A DNA stretch of 64,000 bases, taken from positions 124,001-188,000 of the forward strand of contig NZ_ML133694.1 of NCBI RefSeq assembly GCF_003985155.1. The letters run 5' to 3'. This document shows, piece after piece, positions 1-9,400 of the stretch; the first letter of the stretch is position 1; each line of letters begins with the position of its first letter. Source of the stretch: Rhizobium vallis. Lineage in GTDB: Bacteria; Pseudomonadota; Alphaproteobacteria; Rhizobiales; Rhizobiaceae. Both the position numbers and the translations under genes were made by a program. Under the pieces are notes generated by a model. That model ran no database searches. It was not told the origin of the DNA and saw nothing but the letters and a program-made list of their open reading frames with translations.

Positions 1-867
1 CAGAACTACGCGCTTTACCCGCACATGACGGTCGCCGAAAATATCGGCTACGCCTTGAAGGTGGCCGGCGTTGCGAAGGCAGAGCGCACCCGGCGCATCA
101 GCGAGGTCGCCAAGGCGCTCAGCCTCGAGCCGTTCCTCGAACGCCGGCCGGCCGCCCTTTCCGGCGGTCAGCGCCAGCGTGTCGCCATGGGCCGCGCGAT
201 GATCCGCGAGCCGAAGGTGTTCCTCTTCGACGAGCCGCTGTCGAACCTCGACGCCAAGCTGCGCATCGCCATGCGCGCCGAAATCCGCCGCCTGCACCGC
301 CGCCTCGGCGCCACCTCGATCTTCGTCACGCACGACCAGACCGAGGCGATGACGCTGGCCGACCGGCTGGTGGTGATGAACGGCGGCAGGGTCGAGCAGG
401 TCGGCACGCCGGAAGAGGTCTATCATCATCCCGTCTCGCGCTTCGTCGCCGGTTTCGTCGGCACGCCGGCAATGAACCTTCTGGAAGGCACGATCAACGA
501 CGAAGGCGTCTTCGTCTACGATCAGAGCCGTAAGATCCCGCTGCCGCGCGAACGCGCCGCGCCGCTGAAGGGCAAACGTGTCGTGCTCGGCATGCGCGCC
601 GAAGCCGCCCGGCTGGTGGCGCCGGATGCGCCCGGCGCCTTGGTGGCGACGGCCGATTTCATCGAAGAGCTTGGCGCGAGCCGCGTCGTTCACGCCGATT
701 TCGACGGACTGCCTTTTGCCGTGGCGCTGACCGAGGCCGTGACGGTGAAATCGGGCGATCCGATCGGCATCGCGATCGATCACCACGCGATCCACCTCTA
801 TGCCGCCGATACCGGCCGGATCATCGAGAACACCGCCATGAGCGGCGTCGGCGCCGTTCACGCTTGA
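1..867 (+). CDS. Sugar-type ABC transporter ATP-binding protein (5' partial)
   Basis: The reading frame is open from base 1, which encodes the Q-loop (QNYALYPHMTV), so the Walker A half of the gene lies outside the window. Visible motifs are the ABC signature LSGGQRQR (residue 53 of the 288 seen), Walker B VFLFDEP (about 74-80), the D-loop SNLDAKLR and the switch histidine in FVTHDQTEAM. About 130 C-terminal residues form the TOBE/OB regulatory extension typical of the MalK/UgpC/MsmX group. That group energises import of sugars, polyols or glycerol-phosphate at the inner membrane. The permease and binding-protein genes are not visible, so the substrate is unknown. It is convergent with the cupin gene. 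Confidence 0.93.
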   Translation, partial: QNYALYPHMTVAENIGYALKVAGVAKAERTRRISEVAKALSLEPFLERRPAALSGGQRQRVAMGRAMIREPKVFLFDEPLSNLDAKLRIAMRAEIRRLHRRLGATSIFVTHDQTEAMTLADRLVVMNGGRVEQVGTPEEVYHHPVSRFVAGFVGTPAMNLLEGTINDEGVFVYDQSRKIPLPRERAAPLKGKRVVLGMRAEAARLVAPDAPGALVATADFIEELGASRVVHADFDGLPFAVALTEAVTVKSGDPIGIAIDHHAIHLYAADTGRIIENTAMSGVGAVHA

Positions 868-900
868 GCACCGCAGCCGTTTCCGTGTGAGAACCCGATA

Positions 901-1374
901 TCAGCGATGGATCGGATCGATCCACGGAACGTCTTCCGGCTTTTCGACCGGCTCGATATCGAGATTGACGACGACGGGTTCCTGGCCTGAGCGGACGAGC
1001 ACGCATTCCAGCGTCTCGTCACGGCTGGCGTTGATCTCTTGGTGCGGCACGAAGGGCGGGACGTAGATGAAATCGCCGGGGCCGGCCTCGGCGGTATATT
1101 CCAGATGCTCGCCCCAGCGCATGCGGGCCTTGCCCTTGACCACGTAGATGATGCTTTCGAGATCGCCGTGATGATGAGCGCCGGTCTTGGCATTGGCATG
1201 GATCGTTACCGTGCCGGCCCAGATCTTTTCGGCGCCGGCACGCGCGTTGTTGATCGCGGTGGCGCGGTTCATGCCCGGCGTCTGCGCGGTATTCGGATCG
1301 AGCGAATTGCCGGGAATGACCTTGACGCCATGTTCGCGCCAGTCGACGTGATGATGCTCGTGGTCGTCGCTCAT
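901..1374 (-). CDS. Cupin-domain protein
   Basis: A 157-residue single-domain cupin. The metal-binding motif is clear: HHHGDLESIIYVVKG gives the clustered histidines and the downstream glutamate of cupin motif 1, and PPFVPHQEIN gives the histidine of motif 2. The N-terminus is His-rich (MSDDHEHHHVDW), which could add metal affinity. The ATG is preceded by GGAGG. Cupins of this type may be dioxygenases, isomerases or small-ligand sensors, and nothing here fixes the reaction. It lies tail to tail with the ABC ATPase and is divergent from the next gene. Confidence 0.85.
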   Translation of the reverse strand: MSDDHEHHHVDWREHGVKVIPGNSLDPNTAQTPGMNRATAINNARAGAEKIWAGTVTIHANAKTGAHHHGDLESIIYVVKGKARMRWGEHLEYTAEAGPGDFIYVPPFVPHQEINASRDETLECVLVRSGQEPVVVNLDIEPVEKPEDVPWIDPIHR

Positions 1375-1504
1375 GCCTTGCCTCCATCTCGGATTTGGTC
1401 AGTCTAGGCGGGAGCGGCGCGGCGGCCAAGCGGATTTGCCGCTAGGCATCCGCACACCATCCCGGCGCCCGATAGCCCCAGTGCCAAAAGGAAGAGCAGA
1501 ACCG

Positions 1505-2041
1505 ATGAGCCACCTTCCGCAGATCGACTACGACACGGCTTCTGAAGAGGTTCGTGCCGCGCATGACGAGGAAATCAGGCTGCGCGGACGCATGACCAAC
1601 ATGAAGCGGACGCTGTTACATTCGCCGGTCGCCCACCGCATCTATGCCGAATGGTTTACGCTGCGGGCTGAACTCGACCCTGCGATCAGCGACCGGGAGA
1701 TATGGATCTTCTCGCATGCGATCTCGAAGGCGGCGAAATCGAAGATCGCCATCACCTTCTTTCGCCTGGCGCTGATCAACAAGGGTTTCAATCCCGACGC
1801 GCTGGAGCTTTCCGAGGAGGAAGCGCTGCTTGCGGCCTTCGGCAGAGCGATCGTCGCCGATTCCAATGCCGTTCCGGGCGAACTCTGGACGAGATTGAAA
1901 GAGCGCTACGAGACCAAGGTGCTCGTCGATCTCGTCGCCTTTGCCGGCATCATGCTGGCGACCGCCGTCTTCAACAATGTCGTCGACGTCGAGTTCGACC
2001 CCGAGCTTGAAGCCTTTGCCGAAGGCGCCGGTTCAGTTTAG
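1505..2041 (+). CDS. Carboxymuconolactone decarboxylase/AhpD-like protein
   Basis: A 178-residue, mostly helical protein. The stretch TLLHSPVAHRIYAEWFTLRAELDPAISDREIWIF... has the layout of the CMD/AhpD-like fold, in which a helix pair normally carries a CxxC or a proton relay. No CxxC is present, so peroxidase (AhpD) activity is unlikely. I chose ATG 1505, just after an AGGAAGAGCAGA stretch, rather than an in-frame codon at 1373 that runs back into the divergent cupin promoter. The stop codon overlaps the stop of the facing isomerase gene by a few bases. The exact reaction is unknown. Confidence 0.65.
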   Translation: MSHLPQIDYDTASEEVRAAHDEEIRLRGRMTNMKRTLLHSPVAHRIYAEWFTLRAELDPAISDREIWIFSHAISKAAKSKIAITFFRLALINKGFNPDALELSEEEALLAAFGRAIVADSNAVPGELWTRLKERYETKVLVDLVAFAGIMLATAVFNNVVDVEFDPELEAFAEGAGSV

Positions 2042-2808
2042 CCGCCGAGCGAGGCGATCGCGGCCCTGACGGCCTCGGCACTGGGCCTAGTCGGCCGGTA
2101 TTCGAGGCCGACGGCGCCGTCATAGCCGTTGGCGAAGATCCAGTTGAGGCGGTGGGCAAGGTCGATGGCGCCGGAGCCGGGCTCGTTGCGACCGGGGTGA
2201 TCGGCCACATGGACGTGGAAAACACGGTCGAGACGGCGTTCCAGCACCTCCTCGGTGCGTTCGTCCATCACGGCGGAATGGTAGATGTCGTAGACGATGC
2301 CGATCTCGGGGCGGGCGACGTCGTCTACGATGTCGAGGCCTTCGCGGGTCGAGTCGAGGAAATAGCCGATATGGTCGATGCGGGTATTGAGCGGTTCGAC
2401 GCCAAGGCGGACACCGCTGCCTTGAAGGATATCGGCGCCCGATTTCAGCGTTTCGGTGAGCGCCCGGCGCTGCTCTTTGCGGCTCAAGCCCGGGAGATCG
2501 TCTCCGGCCTGGGCGATCAGCACGGGTGCGCCGAGGCGTCTGGCGACGGCAACGGATTCGGCAAGGCCTGCAAGCCAGGCCTGCCGGTTGGCGGAGCCGG
2601 TCAGCGCGATCATCGGTTCGGCGACGAGGCTGGTGACAACAAGGCCGGTTTCCTTCAGCGCCGCCTCGATCGCGTCCAGATCCTTGTCGGTCCAGCGCCA
2701 GAATTCGATGGCCGTCAGGCCGCCGGCATGGGCGCGGCGGATGCGATCGGCAAAGCTGTCGCCCTCTTCGGCAAACAGCCACTCGATGCAGGCGGAATAA
2801 CGTCGCAT
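2038..2808 (-). CDS. Sugar-phosphate isomerase/epimerase family protein, hydroxypyruvate isomerase-like
   Basis: 256 residues of the AP-endonuclease-2-like TIM barrel. Metal-site motifs are visible: LGVEPLNTRIDHIGYF (Glu), GIVYDIYHSAVMDE (Asp and His), FHVHVADHPGRNEPGSG (His and Asp) and GLEYRP (terminal Glu). The spacing fits hydroxypyruvate isomerase (Hyi) and related 3-keto-sugar epimerases. Start ATG 2808 is set by a strong GGAGGAG at 2815-2821; longer in-frame starts up to 2910 lack this. The substrate is probably a small hydroxy-keto acid or sugar, by inference. It is divergent from the SDR gene at 2948, so the two may share a promoter region and a pathway. Confidence 0.82.
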   Translation of the reverse strand: MRRYSACIEWLFAEEGDSFADRIRRAHAGGLTAIEFWRWTDKDLDAIEAALKETGLVVTSLVAEPMIALTGSANRQAWLAGLAESVAVARRLGAPVLIAQAGDDLPGLSRKEQRRALTETLKSGADILQGSGVRLGVEPLNTRIDHIGYFLDSTREGLDIVDDVARPEIGIVYDIYHSAVMDERTEEVLERRLDRVFHVHVADHPGRNEPGSGAIDLAHRLNWIFANGYDGAVGLEYRPTRPSAEAVRAAIASLGG

Positions 2809-2947
2809 GAAAACTCCTCCATGGGTGGCGCAGGCTGCGACAGATCGAAGCCTGCCGCAAGAGGCGTTCTTATGCTTGACGCCCGGATTCATTGGCGAAA
2901 CACTCGGCACATCGGACCGGGATCACCGGCTGCTTCAGGAGGAAGAT

Positions 2948-3736
2948 ATGGATCTGGGATTGAAGGGAAAGATCGCCGTCATAACAGGTGCGTCGGTCGG
3001 CATCGGGCTTGCGATCGCCGAGGGGCTGGCGGCTGAGGGCACCGATCTGGTGCTGGCGGCACGCGGCGGCGAACGGCTGGAGGCGGAAGCCGCCCGCATT
3101 GCCGAGAAATACGGCGTCAACGCCGCCGCCGTCGTTGCCGACGTGGCGACGGCTGCGGGAACCGAAGCGATCATTGCGGCGGCAGCCGAAAAAGGCGGCG
3201 CCGATATCCTCATCAACAATGCCGGCACCGGGTCGAACGAGACAGTCATGGAGGCGCCCGACGAGAAATGGCAGGCCTATTGGGATCTGCATGTGATGGC
3301 CGCGGTGCGGCTGGCGCGGGGCATTGCGCCGCAGATGAAGAGACGCGGCGGCGGGGTGATCCTGCACAATGCCTCGATCTGCGCCGTCCAGCCGCTCTGG
3401 TACGAGCCGATCTACAATGTCAGCAAGTCGGCGCTGATGATGTTTTCGAAGACGCTCTCGACCGAGCTGATCCAGGACAATATCCGCGTCAACTGCGTCA
3501 ATGCCGGCCTGATCCTGACGCCCGACTGGATCAAGACCGCCAAGCAGCTGACGGCCGAAACCGGTGGGAACTGGGAAGGCTATCTGCAAGCCGTCGCCAA
3601 CGAGCACGCCGCCTCCAAGCGTTTCGGCACGCCGGAGGAATTGGCGAACGTCTTCGTTTTCCTGAGCTCGGAGCGGGCGAGTTATTGCATCGGCTCGACC
3701 TATTTCGTCGATGGCGGCATGCTGAAAACGATCTGA
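2948..3736 (+). CDS. SDR-family oxidoreductase
   Basis: 262 residues of a classical short-chain dehydrogenase. The glycine-rich cofactor loop TGASVGIG lies near the N-terminus, followed by NNAG and the catalytic YNVSK (Tyr-x3-Lys). The C-terminal FLSSERASYCIGSTYFVDGGM is the usual family ending. The start is fixed by AGGAGGAAG just upstream. NAD(P)H-dependent oxidation or reduction of a hydroxy/keto substrate is expected; the substrate cannot be read from sequence. The divergent TIM-barrel isomerase hints at a sugar or sugar-acid pathway. Confidence 0.88.
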   Translation: MDLGLKGKIAVITGASVGIGLAIAEGLAAEGTDLVLAARGGERLEAEAARIAEKYGVNAAAVVADVATAAGTEAIIAAAAEKGGADILINNAGTGSNETVMEAPDEKWQAYWDLHVMAAVRLARGIAPQMKRRGGGVILHNASICAVQPLWYEPIYNVSKSALMMFSKTLSTELIQDNIRVNCVNAGLILTPDWIKTAKQLTAETGGNWEGYLQAVANEHAASKRFGTPEELANVFVFLSSERASYCIGSTYFVDGGMLKTI

Positions 3737-3750
3737 CTGGGATTGGTTGC

Positions 3751-3777
3751 CAATATAAGCTATAAATAATAGCTATT
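3751..3777 (+). promoter_or_regulatory. A+T-rich palindromic operator/promoter candidate upstream of the Rrf2 gene
   Basis: An abrupt A+T-rich island contains the perfect palindrome AATAGCTATT (3768-3777) and a second AGCTAT copy 13 bases upstream (3758-3763). It lies about 80 bases before the Rrf2 start. Rrf2 proteins commonly autoregulate through dyad sites, so this is a candidate autoregulatory operator; that role is inference. Confidence 0.4.
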
Positions 3778-3856
3778 TTGTTGTATGTTCACGCTTTTGA
3801 CGCTATTTGCCTGCTATTGGGCAGGATCAATACTGCGATTCCACAAGGCGACGACG

Positions 3857-4321
3857 ATGCTGACGAAAAAGGGAAAATACGGGCTGAAGGCGCTGGTCGA
3901 TCTGGCGCGGCTTGCGCCGGGCGAAACCGCCTTCATCAATGACGTCGCGGCTCGCAACAATATCCCGAAGAAGTTCCTCGATACGATCCTGCTCGAACTG
4001 CGCAACGTCGGCATCTTGCGCTCGAAGAAGGGACCGGGCGGCGGATATTCCCTGTCGCGGCCGGCCTCCGAAATCCGCATCGGCCATGTCATCCGCACGC
4101 TGGACGGCCCCCTGGCGCCGATCCGCTGCGCCAGCCGGACGGCCTACGAGGCCTGCGACGACTGCGCCGATCCGGAAACCTGTCAGGTGCGGCGCTCGAT
4201 GACCGATGTTCGGGACGCGATCGCCGCCATTCTCGACAATATGACCCTCGAGCAGTTCGTCGCCGACGGCGGCGCCATCGACGGCGAGAAGGAAGAATTG
4301 CCGATCTCTGCCGCCAGCTGA
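3857..4321 (+). CDS. Rrf2-family transcriptional regulator with cysteine cluster
   Basis: 154 residues. The N-terminal winged helix (MLTKKGKYGLKALVDLARL ... IPKKFLDTILLELRNVGILRSKKGPGGGYSL) is diagnostic of Rrf2. Cysteines 91, 100, 103 and 109 sit where IscR (92, 98, 104) binds its [2Fe-2S] cluster, so iron-sulfur or thiol sensing is plausible. It is not RirA, whose N-terminus differs. ATG 3857 was preferred over an upstream in-frame codon because it begins the conserved domain. It faces an SfnB-like sulfur-acquisition flavoprotein gene, which suggests (inference) a CymR-like role in sulfur or cysteine supply. Confidence 0.85.
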   Translation: MLTKKGKYGLKALVDLARLAPGETAFINDVAARNNIPKKFLDTILLELRNVGILRSKKGPGGGYSLSRPASEIRIGHVIRTLDGPLAPIRCASRTAYEACDDCADPETCQVRRSMTDVRDAIAAILDNMTLEQFVADGGAIDGEKEELPISAAS

Positions 4322-4382
4322 GTTCTCCTGCTTCCACGTCATTCCAGCCGAAAAACCACTACACCTTGCGGCTGACGTTGCT

Positions 4383-5507
4383 TCAGGCCGCGCCCGGCTT
4401 CGACACATATTCGCCAGCAGCATGCATCAGCTGATCCCGCGGCAGCGACAGCGCGTGGATGCGGGCATTGCGCCAATGGCGGTCGAGATTGAGCCCGATG
4501 CCGGCCGATGTTTCCCCAACAAGCTCAAACAGCGCATTTGCGGTGCCGAGCGCCGTTTCCCCGGCAAGGATCGCTGCCGCCGAAGCGGAGAAATGCGCGT
4601 CCGCCATCGCGGCCGCCGCGGGGTTGACCTGAGCGATGTCGAGTTTGCGGCCGGCCCGTTCCAAGGCTGCCGCCGCCGTTTCGATGCGGACGGCGCGTTC
4701 GCCGATCCGGGGCAGGACGGCGGTGCGGTCGCCGATCGCGGCGATCAGATCGGTCCATGCCGCCCGCGCGATGCCAAGGCTGACGGCAGCCTTGAGCAGC
4801 AGGCCGAGCGAGACGCCGGTCGGATATTTGGAGGAGGGGGCCGGCGCAATCGCATCGGCATTGACATGGAACTGACTGACGATCGCCGTCGCCGATCCGT
4901 TCGTCCGCTGGCCGAAACCGTCCCAATCGTCGACCACCTGCACGCTTTCGTCGCCGCGAGCCATATAGAGCGTCACCGGTCGGCTGGGCGGAGCGGTGGC
5001 GGCAGCGGCGATCCAGTCGGCAAAGAGAATGCCGGGCGTCTGGCGCGTGCGGCCGCTCAGCCGGTAGCCCGGACCTTCGGCGGCCAGATCGGTGCCGTCG
5101 ATGAAGGTGGCGGCCGCGAATCGGTCGCCCTGCAGGACGCGGGCAAACAGCGATGCCTTCAGATCCTCGGCGGCTTGCGTGCGGAGCGTCTCCAGCACGC
5201 AAAAGTGGTTCTCCAGCGCCTCGCCGACCGACGCGTCACCCTCGGCGATGATCGCAACGATTTCGGCGAGCAGGGCGTTCGACACGTCGAGCCCTTCATA
5301 GTCCGGTGGAATGGAGATTGCCGTCAGCCCCGATGCCGACAGTGCGTCCAGCTCGGCATGGGGCAGGATACGGTTGATATCGCGTTCGCTCGCTTGCCGC
5401 CGGAATGTGGCGGAGAGGTCGCGGGACGTGGATATCGCCTCCTCTTCGCTTTCGATGCGGTGCGCGGGAGGCCTCAGGCTGACATGAAACTGCGATACCG
5501 TTCCCAT
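4383..5507 (-). CDS. sfnB: Acyl-CoA-dehydrogenase-fold flavoprotein, SfnB-like sulfur acquisition oxidoreductase
   Basis: 374 residues of the acyl-CoA dehydrogenase/DszC superfamily. The N-terminal half (ASERDINRILPHAELDALSASGLTAISIPPDYEG ... NHFCVLETLR) resembles SfnB, a flavin-dependent oxidoreductase used to take sulfur from organosulfur compounds such as dimethyl sulfone. The classical acyl-CoA dehydrogenase catalytic glutamate motif is not apparent, which fits the monooxygenase-like branch. No FMN reductase or sulfonate ABC genes are adjacent. It is convergent with the cysteine-bearing Rrf2 regulator. The superfamily is confident; the SfnB assignment is moderate and made from memory. Confidence 0.7.
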   Translation of the reverse strand: MGTVSQFHVSLRPPAHRIESEEEAISTSRDLSATFRRQASERDINRILPHAELDALSASGLTAISIPPDYEGLDVSNALLAEIVAIIAEGDASVGEALENHFCVLETLRTQAAEDLKASLFARVLQGDRFAAATFIDGTDLAAEGPGYRLSGRTRQTPGILFADWIAAAATAPPSRPVTLYMARGDESVQVVDDWDGFGQRTNGSATAIVSQFHVNADAIAPAPSSKYPTGVSLGLLLKAAVSLGIARAAWTDLIAAIGDRTAVLPRIGERAVRIETAAAALERAGRKLDIAQVNPAAAAMADAHFSASAAAILAGETALGTANALFELVGETSAGIGLNLDRHWRNARIHALSLPRDQLMHAAGEYVSKPGAA

Positions 5508-5667
5508 CGGTCACTCTTTCCTCGACGCATACAGGAGTGAGGGATCGGCGCTTGAATGATAAGGTCGGTTTTTCTCCAAACTGCGCATGTCTTGAATTTT
5601 CCTACCAGCTTGATGGCCTTGCCCCGCGCTCTACTTACGGTTAGTTGGGGTTCTTCGATCGAGAGAC

Positions 5668-6447
5668 ATGATGAGCGATACGCTTGCTCGCCACAGCGAG
5701 GTTTGGAAAATGGCACGCCAGCCGAGGCCGCGTCTGACGCTCGATATTGCCGAGATCCCGACCTATGCGATCGGCGACATTCACGGCCGTTACGACCTGC
5801 TTGTGAAAGCCGAGAAGGCGATCCTGCGCGACGGCGCACAGCTGCCCGGGCGCAAGCTGATCGTGATGCTCGGCGACTATATCGACCGCGGCCCGGAATC
5901 GGCGCAGGTGATCGCCCATCTCATGGAGTCGCTGCCTGATGGATTCGATCGCATCTGCCTTGCCGGCAATCACGAAAACACCATGCTCGACTATGTCGAT
6001 GGCTGGGTCTCCTATGACGACTGGATGCGCATGGGGTCGGCGGAGCTGCTCAAATCCTATGGTCTCGATCCGGATCATCTGCCGCTGGTCTTCCCCTCCG
6101 GCGTGCAGCTCGACGCCTTCATCCGCCAGTCGCTGCCGCGGACGCATCTCGATTTCATGCGGGCGATGCCGATCATGCTGGACACGCCGAACGTGTTATT
6201 CGTGCATGCCGGCATAGATCCGGCTCTGCCGGTCGCCGCGCAGACGGATGAGGATCTGGTTTTCATCCGCCATCGTTTTCTCGAAAGCAAGGTGCCTTTG
6301 CCGAAACTCGTCGTCCACGGTCACACCCCGAACGACGAGCCCGACATCCGTTCGAGGCGGCTCAATCTCGATACCCGCGCCTATCGCAGCGGCAAACTCA
6401 CCGTCGCCCGCTTCTGGCAGGGCCAGGTGCACCTGTTCTCCACCTGA
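5668..6447 (+). CDS. PPP-type metallophosphoesterase (serine/threonine or bis-nucleotide phosphatase)
   Basis: 259 residues with all metal-binding blocks of the calcineurin-like family: GDIHGRYD, GDYIDRG, GNHE and the late histidines in FVHAG and VVHGHTP. The order and spacing match bacterial PPP phosphatases such as lambda-PP, PrpA and ApaH-like enzymes. Either ATG at 5668 or 5671 is possible; an ATG at 5710 would remove a variable tail of 14 residues. It stands alone, between an SfnB-like gene and a convergent RND operon. The physiological substrate (phosphoprotein or dinucleotide polyphosphate) is undetermined. Confidence 0.87.
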   Translation: MMSDTLARHSEVWKMARQPRPRLTLDIAEIPTYAIGDIHGRYDLLVKAEKAILRDGAQLPGRKLIVMLGDYIDRGPESAQVIAHLMESLPDGFDRICLAGNHENTMLDYVDGWVSYDDWMRMGSAELLKSYGLDPDHLPLVFPSGVQLDAFIRQSLPRTHLDFMRAMPIMLDTPNVLFVHAGIDPALPVAAQTDEDLVFIRHRFLESKVPLPKLVVHGHTPNDEPDIRSRRLNLDTRAYRSGKLTVARFWQGQVHLFST

Positions 6448-6457
6448 CTTTGCTGCC

Positions 6458-9400
6458 TTACACTGTTTCCCTCTCGGTCGGGATCGTCTCGACCGGCTTT
6501 TCAACCGGCCGGCTGCGGCGCCAGCCGCGCAGCACGACGTAGAAGACCGGCGTCAGGAACAAGCCGAAGAGCGTCACACCGAGCATGCCGGAGAAAACCG
6601 CGGTGCCGAGCGACTGGCGCATTTCGGCGCCGGGGCCGGTGGCGATGGCAAGCGGCAGAACGCCGAAGATGAAGGCGAATGCCGTCATCAGGATCGGGCG
6701 CAGGCGAAGATGGCTGGCTTCGATCGCCGCTTCCACTGGCGTCTTGCCTTCCTCTTCCGCTTGTCTTGCGAACTCGACGATCAGAATGGCGTTCTTGGCC
6801 GCAAGGCCGATCAGTACGATGAGGCCGATCTGCGTCAGGACGTTGTTGTCCATTCCCCTCAGCGAGACGCCGATCAGCGCCGCGAGCACGGCCAGCGGCA
6901 CGATGAGAATGATCGCGAGCGGCAGAACCCAGCTTTCATATTGCGCCGCGAGCGCCAGGAAGACGAAAATGACAGACAGGGCGAAGATGTAGATGGCCGT
7001 GTTGCCGGTATGAGTCTCCTGATAGGCAAGTTCCGTCCATTCGAAGGTCGTTCCCTGCGGCAGGATCTTGGCAGCCAGCGCTTCCATCTTCTTGATGGCG
7101 TCGCCCGTTGAGGTGCCAGGCGTCGGATTGCCCTGGAGCGGCACCGAGACGTACATGTTGTAGCGCTGGACCAGCGCCGGGCCGCTGGAATCCTGGATGT
7201 CCATCAGGGTTCCGAGAGGGACCAGCGCGCCGGTTGCCGATCGAACCTTCAGCGCGAGGATATCTTCCCTGTCCATGCGGTATTGCCGGTCGGCCTGGGC
7301 GCGAACCTGATAGACACGGCCGAACGCATTGAAGTCGTTGACGTAGGAGACGCCGAGATTGATGGAAAGCGCGTTGAAGATGTTGGGGATCGGCACATTC
7401 AGGAAACGCGCCTTGTCGCGGTCGATCGCAAGGAAGTATTGCGGGCTTGCATCCGAAAACGTCGTGAAGACACCGGTGAGCCCTTCGGTCGTTGCCGCGG
7501 CACCCATCATCTGCCGGGCGAGACCCAGCACGCGTGTCATATCGGCGTTTTCAAGGTCGGAAATCTGCATCTTGAAGCCGCCGGAATTGCCGACGCCGCG
7601 CACGGATGGCGGCGGGATGGCAATGATGAAGGCTTCCTGGATGCTCTGCAGCTTGCCGAAGAGTTCGCCGATGATCTTGTTTGCGTTCTCACCGCCTTCT
7701 TCACGTTCGGCGAAGGATTTGAAGGGCACGAAGACGACGCCCGCATTCGAGGCGTTGGTAAACGTCGCCCCGCTGAAGCCGGCAAATTGCACGGCGTTGC
7801 CGACCCCGGGCACGGTGCGGGCGATGTCGCCGACCTGTTTGACGACGGCATCGGTACGGGCAAGCGAGGCGCCGTCGGGGAGCTGCACGACGATGATCGC
7901 GTAGCCCTGGTCCATGGTCGGGATGAAGCCCGCGGGAACTCTGGTGCCCATGTACCAGGTGGCTCCGAGCAGGCAGGCGAAGGCGAGCATCGAGCAGGTC
8001 AGACCTACCCAGCTGCTGACCAGATGCCGGACGATCCACGAATAGCCGGAGCTCATCCGGTCGAAGCCGCGATTGAAGCCGTTTGCAAGGCCTGTTCCGA
8101 GCCGTGACGCGATGCTCTTGCGCCGTGTTTCGTGATCGTGGGTTTTCAGCAATATGCCTGCGAGCGCCGGCGAAAGGGTCAGGGAGTTCAAAGCCGATAT
8201 CGCTGTCGTGACCGAGATGGTGACCGCGAACTGCCTGTAGAACTGACCTGATATGCCGGGAATGAAGGCCGTCGGCACGAACACCGCGATCAGCACCAGC
8301 GAGATGGCGATGACGGCGGTTCCGACTTCGTCCATGGTGACGTGGGAAGCCTGTTTCGGCGTCATGCCGCGCGCCAGATTGCGCTCGACGTTTTCCACCA
8401 CGACGATCGCGTCGTCGACGACGATGCCGATGGCGAGCACGAGGCCGAAGAGCGTCAGCATGTTGAGCGAGAAGCCGAAGGCCAGCAGGATGGCGAAGGT
8501 ACCGATCAGCGAAACGGGTATGGCGACGATCGGTATGATCGCGGTGCGCCAGGATTGCAGGAAGACGAGAACGACGATCGCCACCAGGAGCGCCGCTTCG
8601 GCGATGGTTCTATAGACCTCGTTGATCGAATCCGAGATGAATTCGGTCGTGTCGTAGACGATGCGATATTCCAGACCCTCCGGAAAATTCTGCGAAACGT
8701 CCTTCATGAGGGTCTGGACCTGGTGAGCCGTATCCAGCGCATTGGTTCCCGGCCGGGCGAAAATACCGAGCGCAACGGCGGGGTCGTTGTTGAGATAACT
8801 ATTGGTGACGTAATCCTGCGCGCCGAGTTCGATGCGGGCGACATCCTGCAGCTGCACGAGCCGGCCCGCTCCCGTCGATTTGACGATGACGTACCGGAAT
8901 TCGCGGACGTCGGAGAAGCGTCCCTCCGTTCGCACCGTATATTCGAACGCGTTCTTGCCCGTTACCGGCGGCGCGCCAATCTTGCCGCCCGATACCTGGA
9001 CGTTCTGGTCCCTCAGGGCTGAGACGACGTCGTCCGACGTCATGCCGTAGGCGGAGAGCTTTTCCGGATCCAGCCAGATGCGCATCGAATATTGGCGTTC
9101 GCCGAAGATCTGTACGTCGCCGACACCATCGAGGCGCACGAGCACGTCGCGAATGCGGTTGCGGGCATAGTTCGAGACGTAAAGCTGGTCATAACGATGC
9201 GACGGCGAGAGCAGGTGCACCACCATCATCAGATCGGGCGAACTTTTGTCGGTGGTGACGCCGAGCCGCTGGACTTCCTCGGGAAGACGAGGAAGCGCAA
9301 TGGAAACGCGGTTCTGAACGAGCACCTGGACCTTGTCGAGATCGGTGCCGAGCTTGAAGGTGATCGTCAGCGACATGGCGCCGTCGGCGCTGGAATAGGA

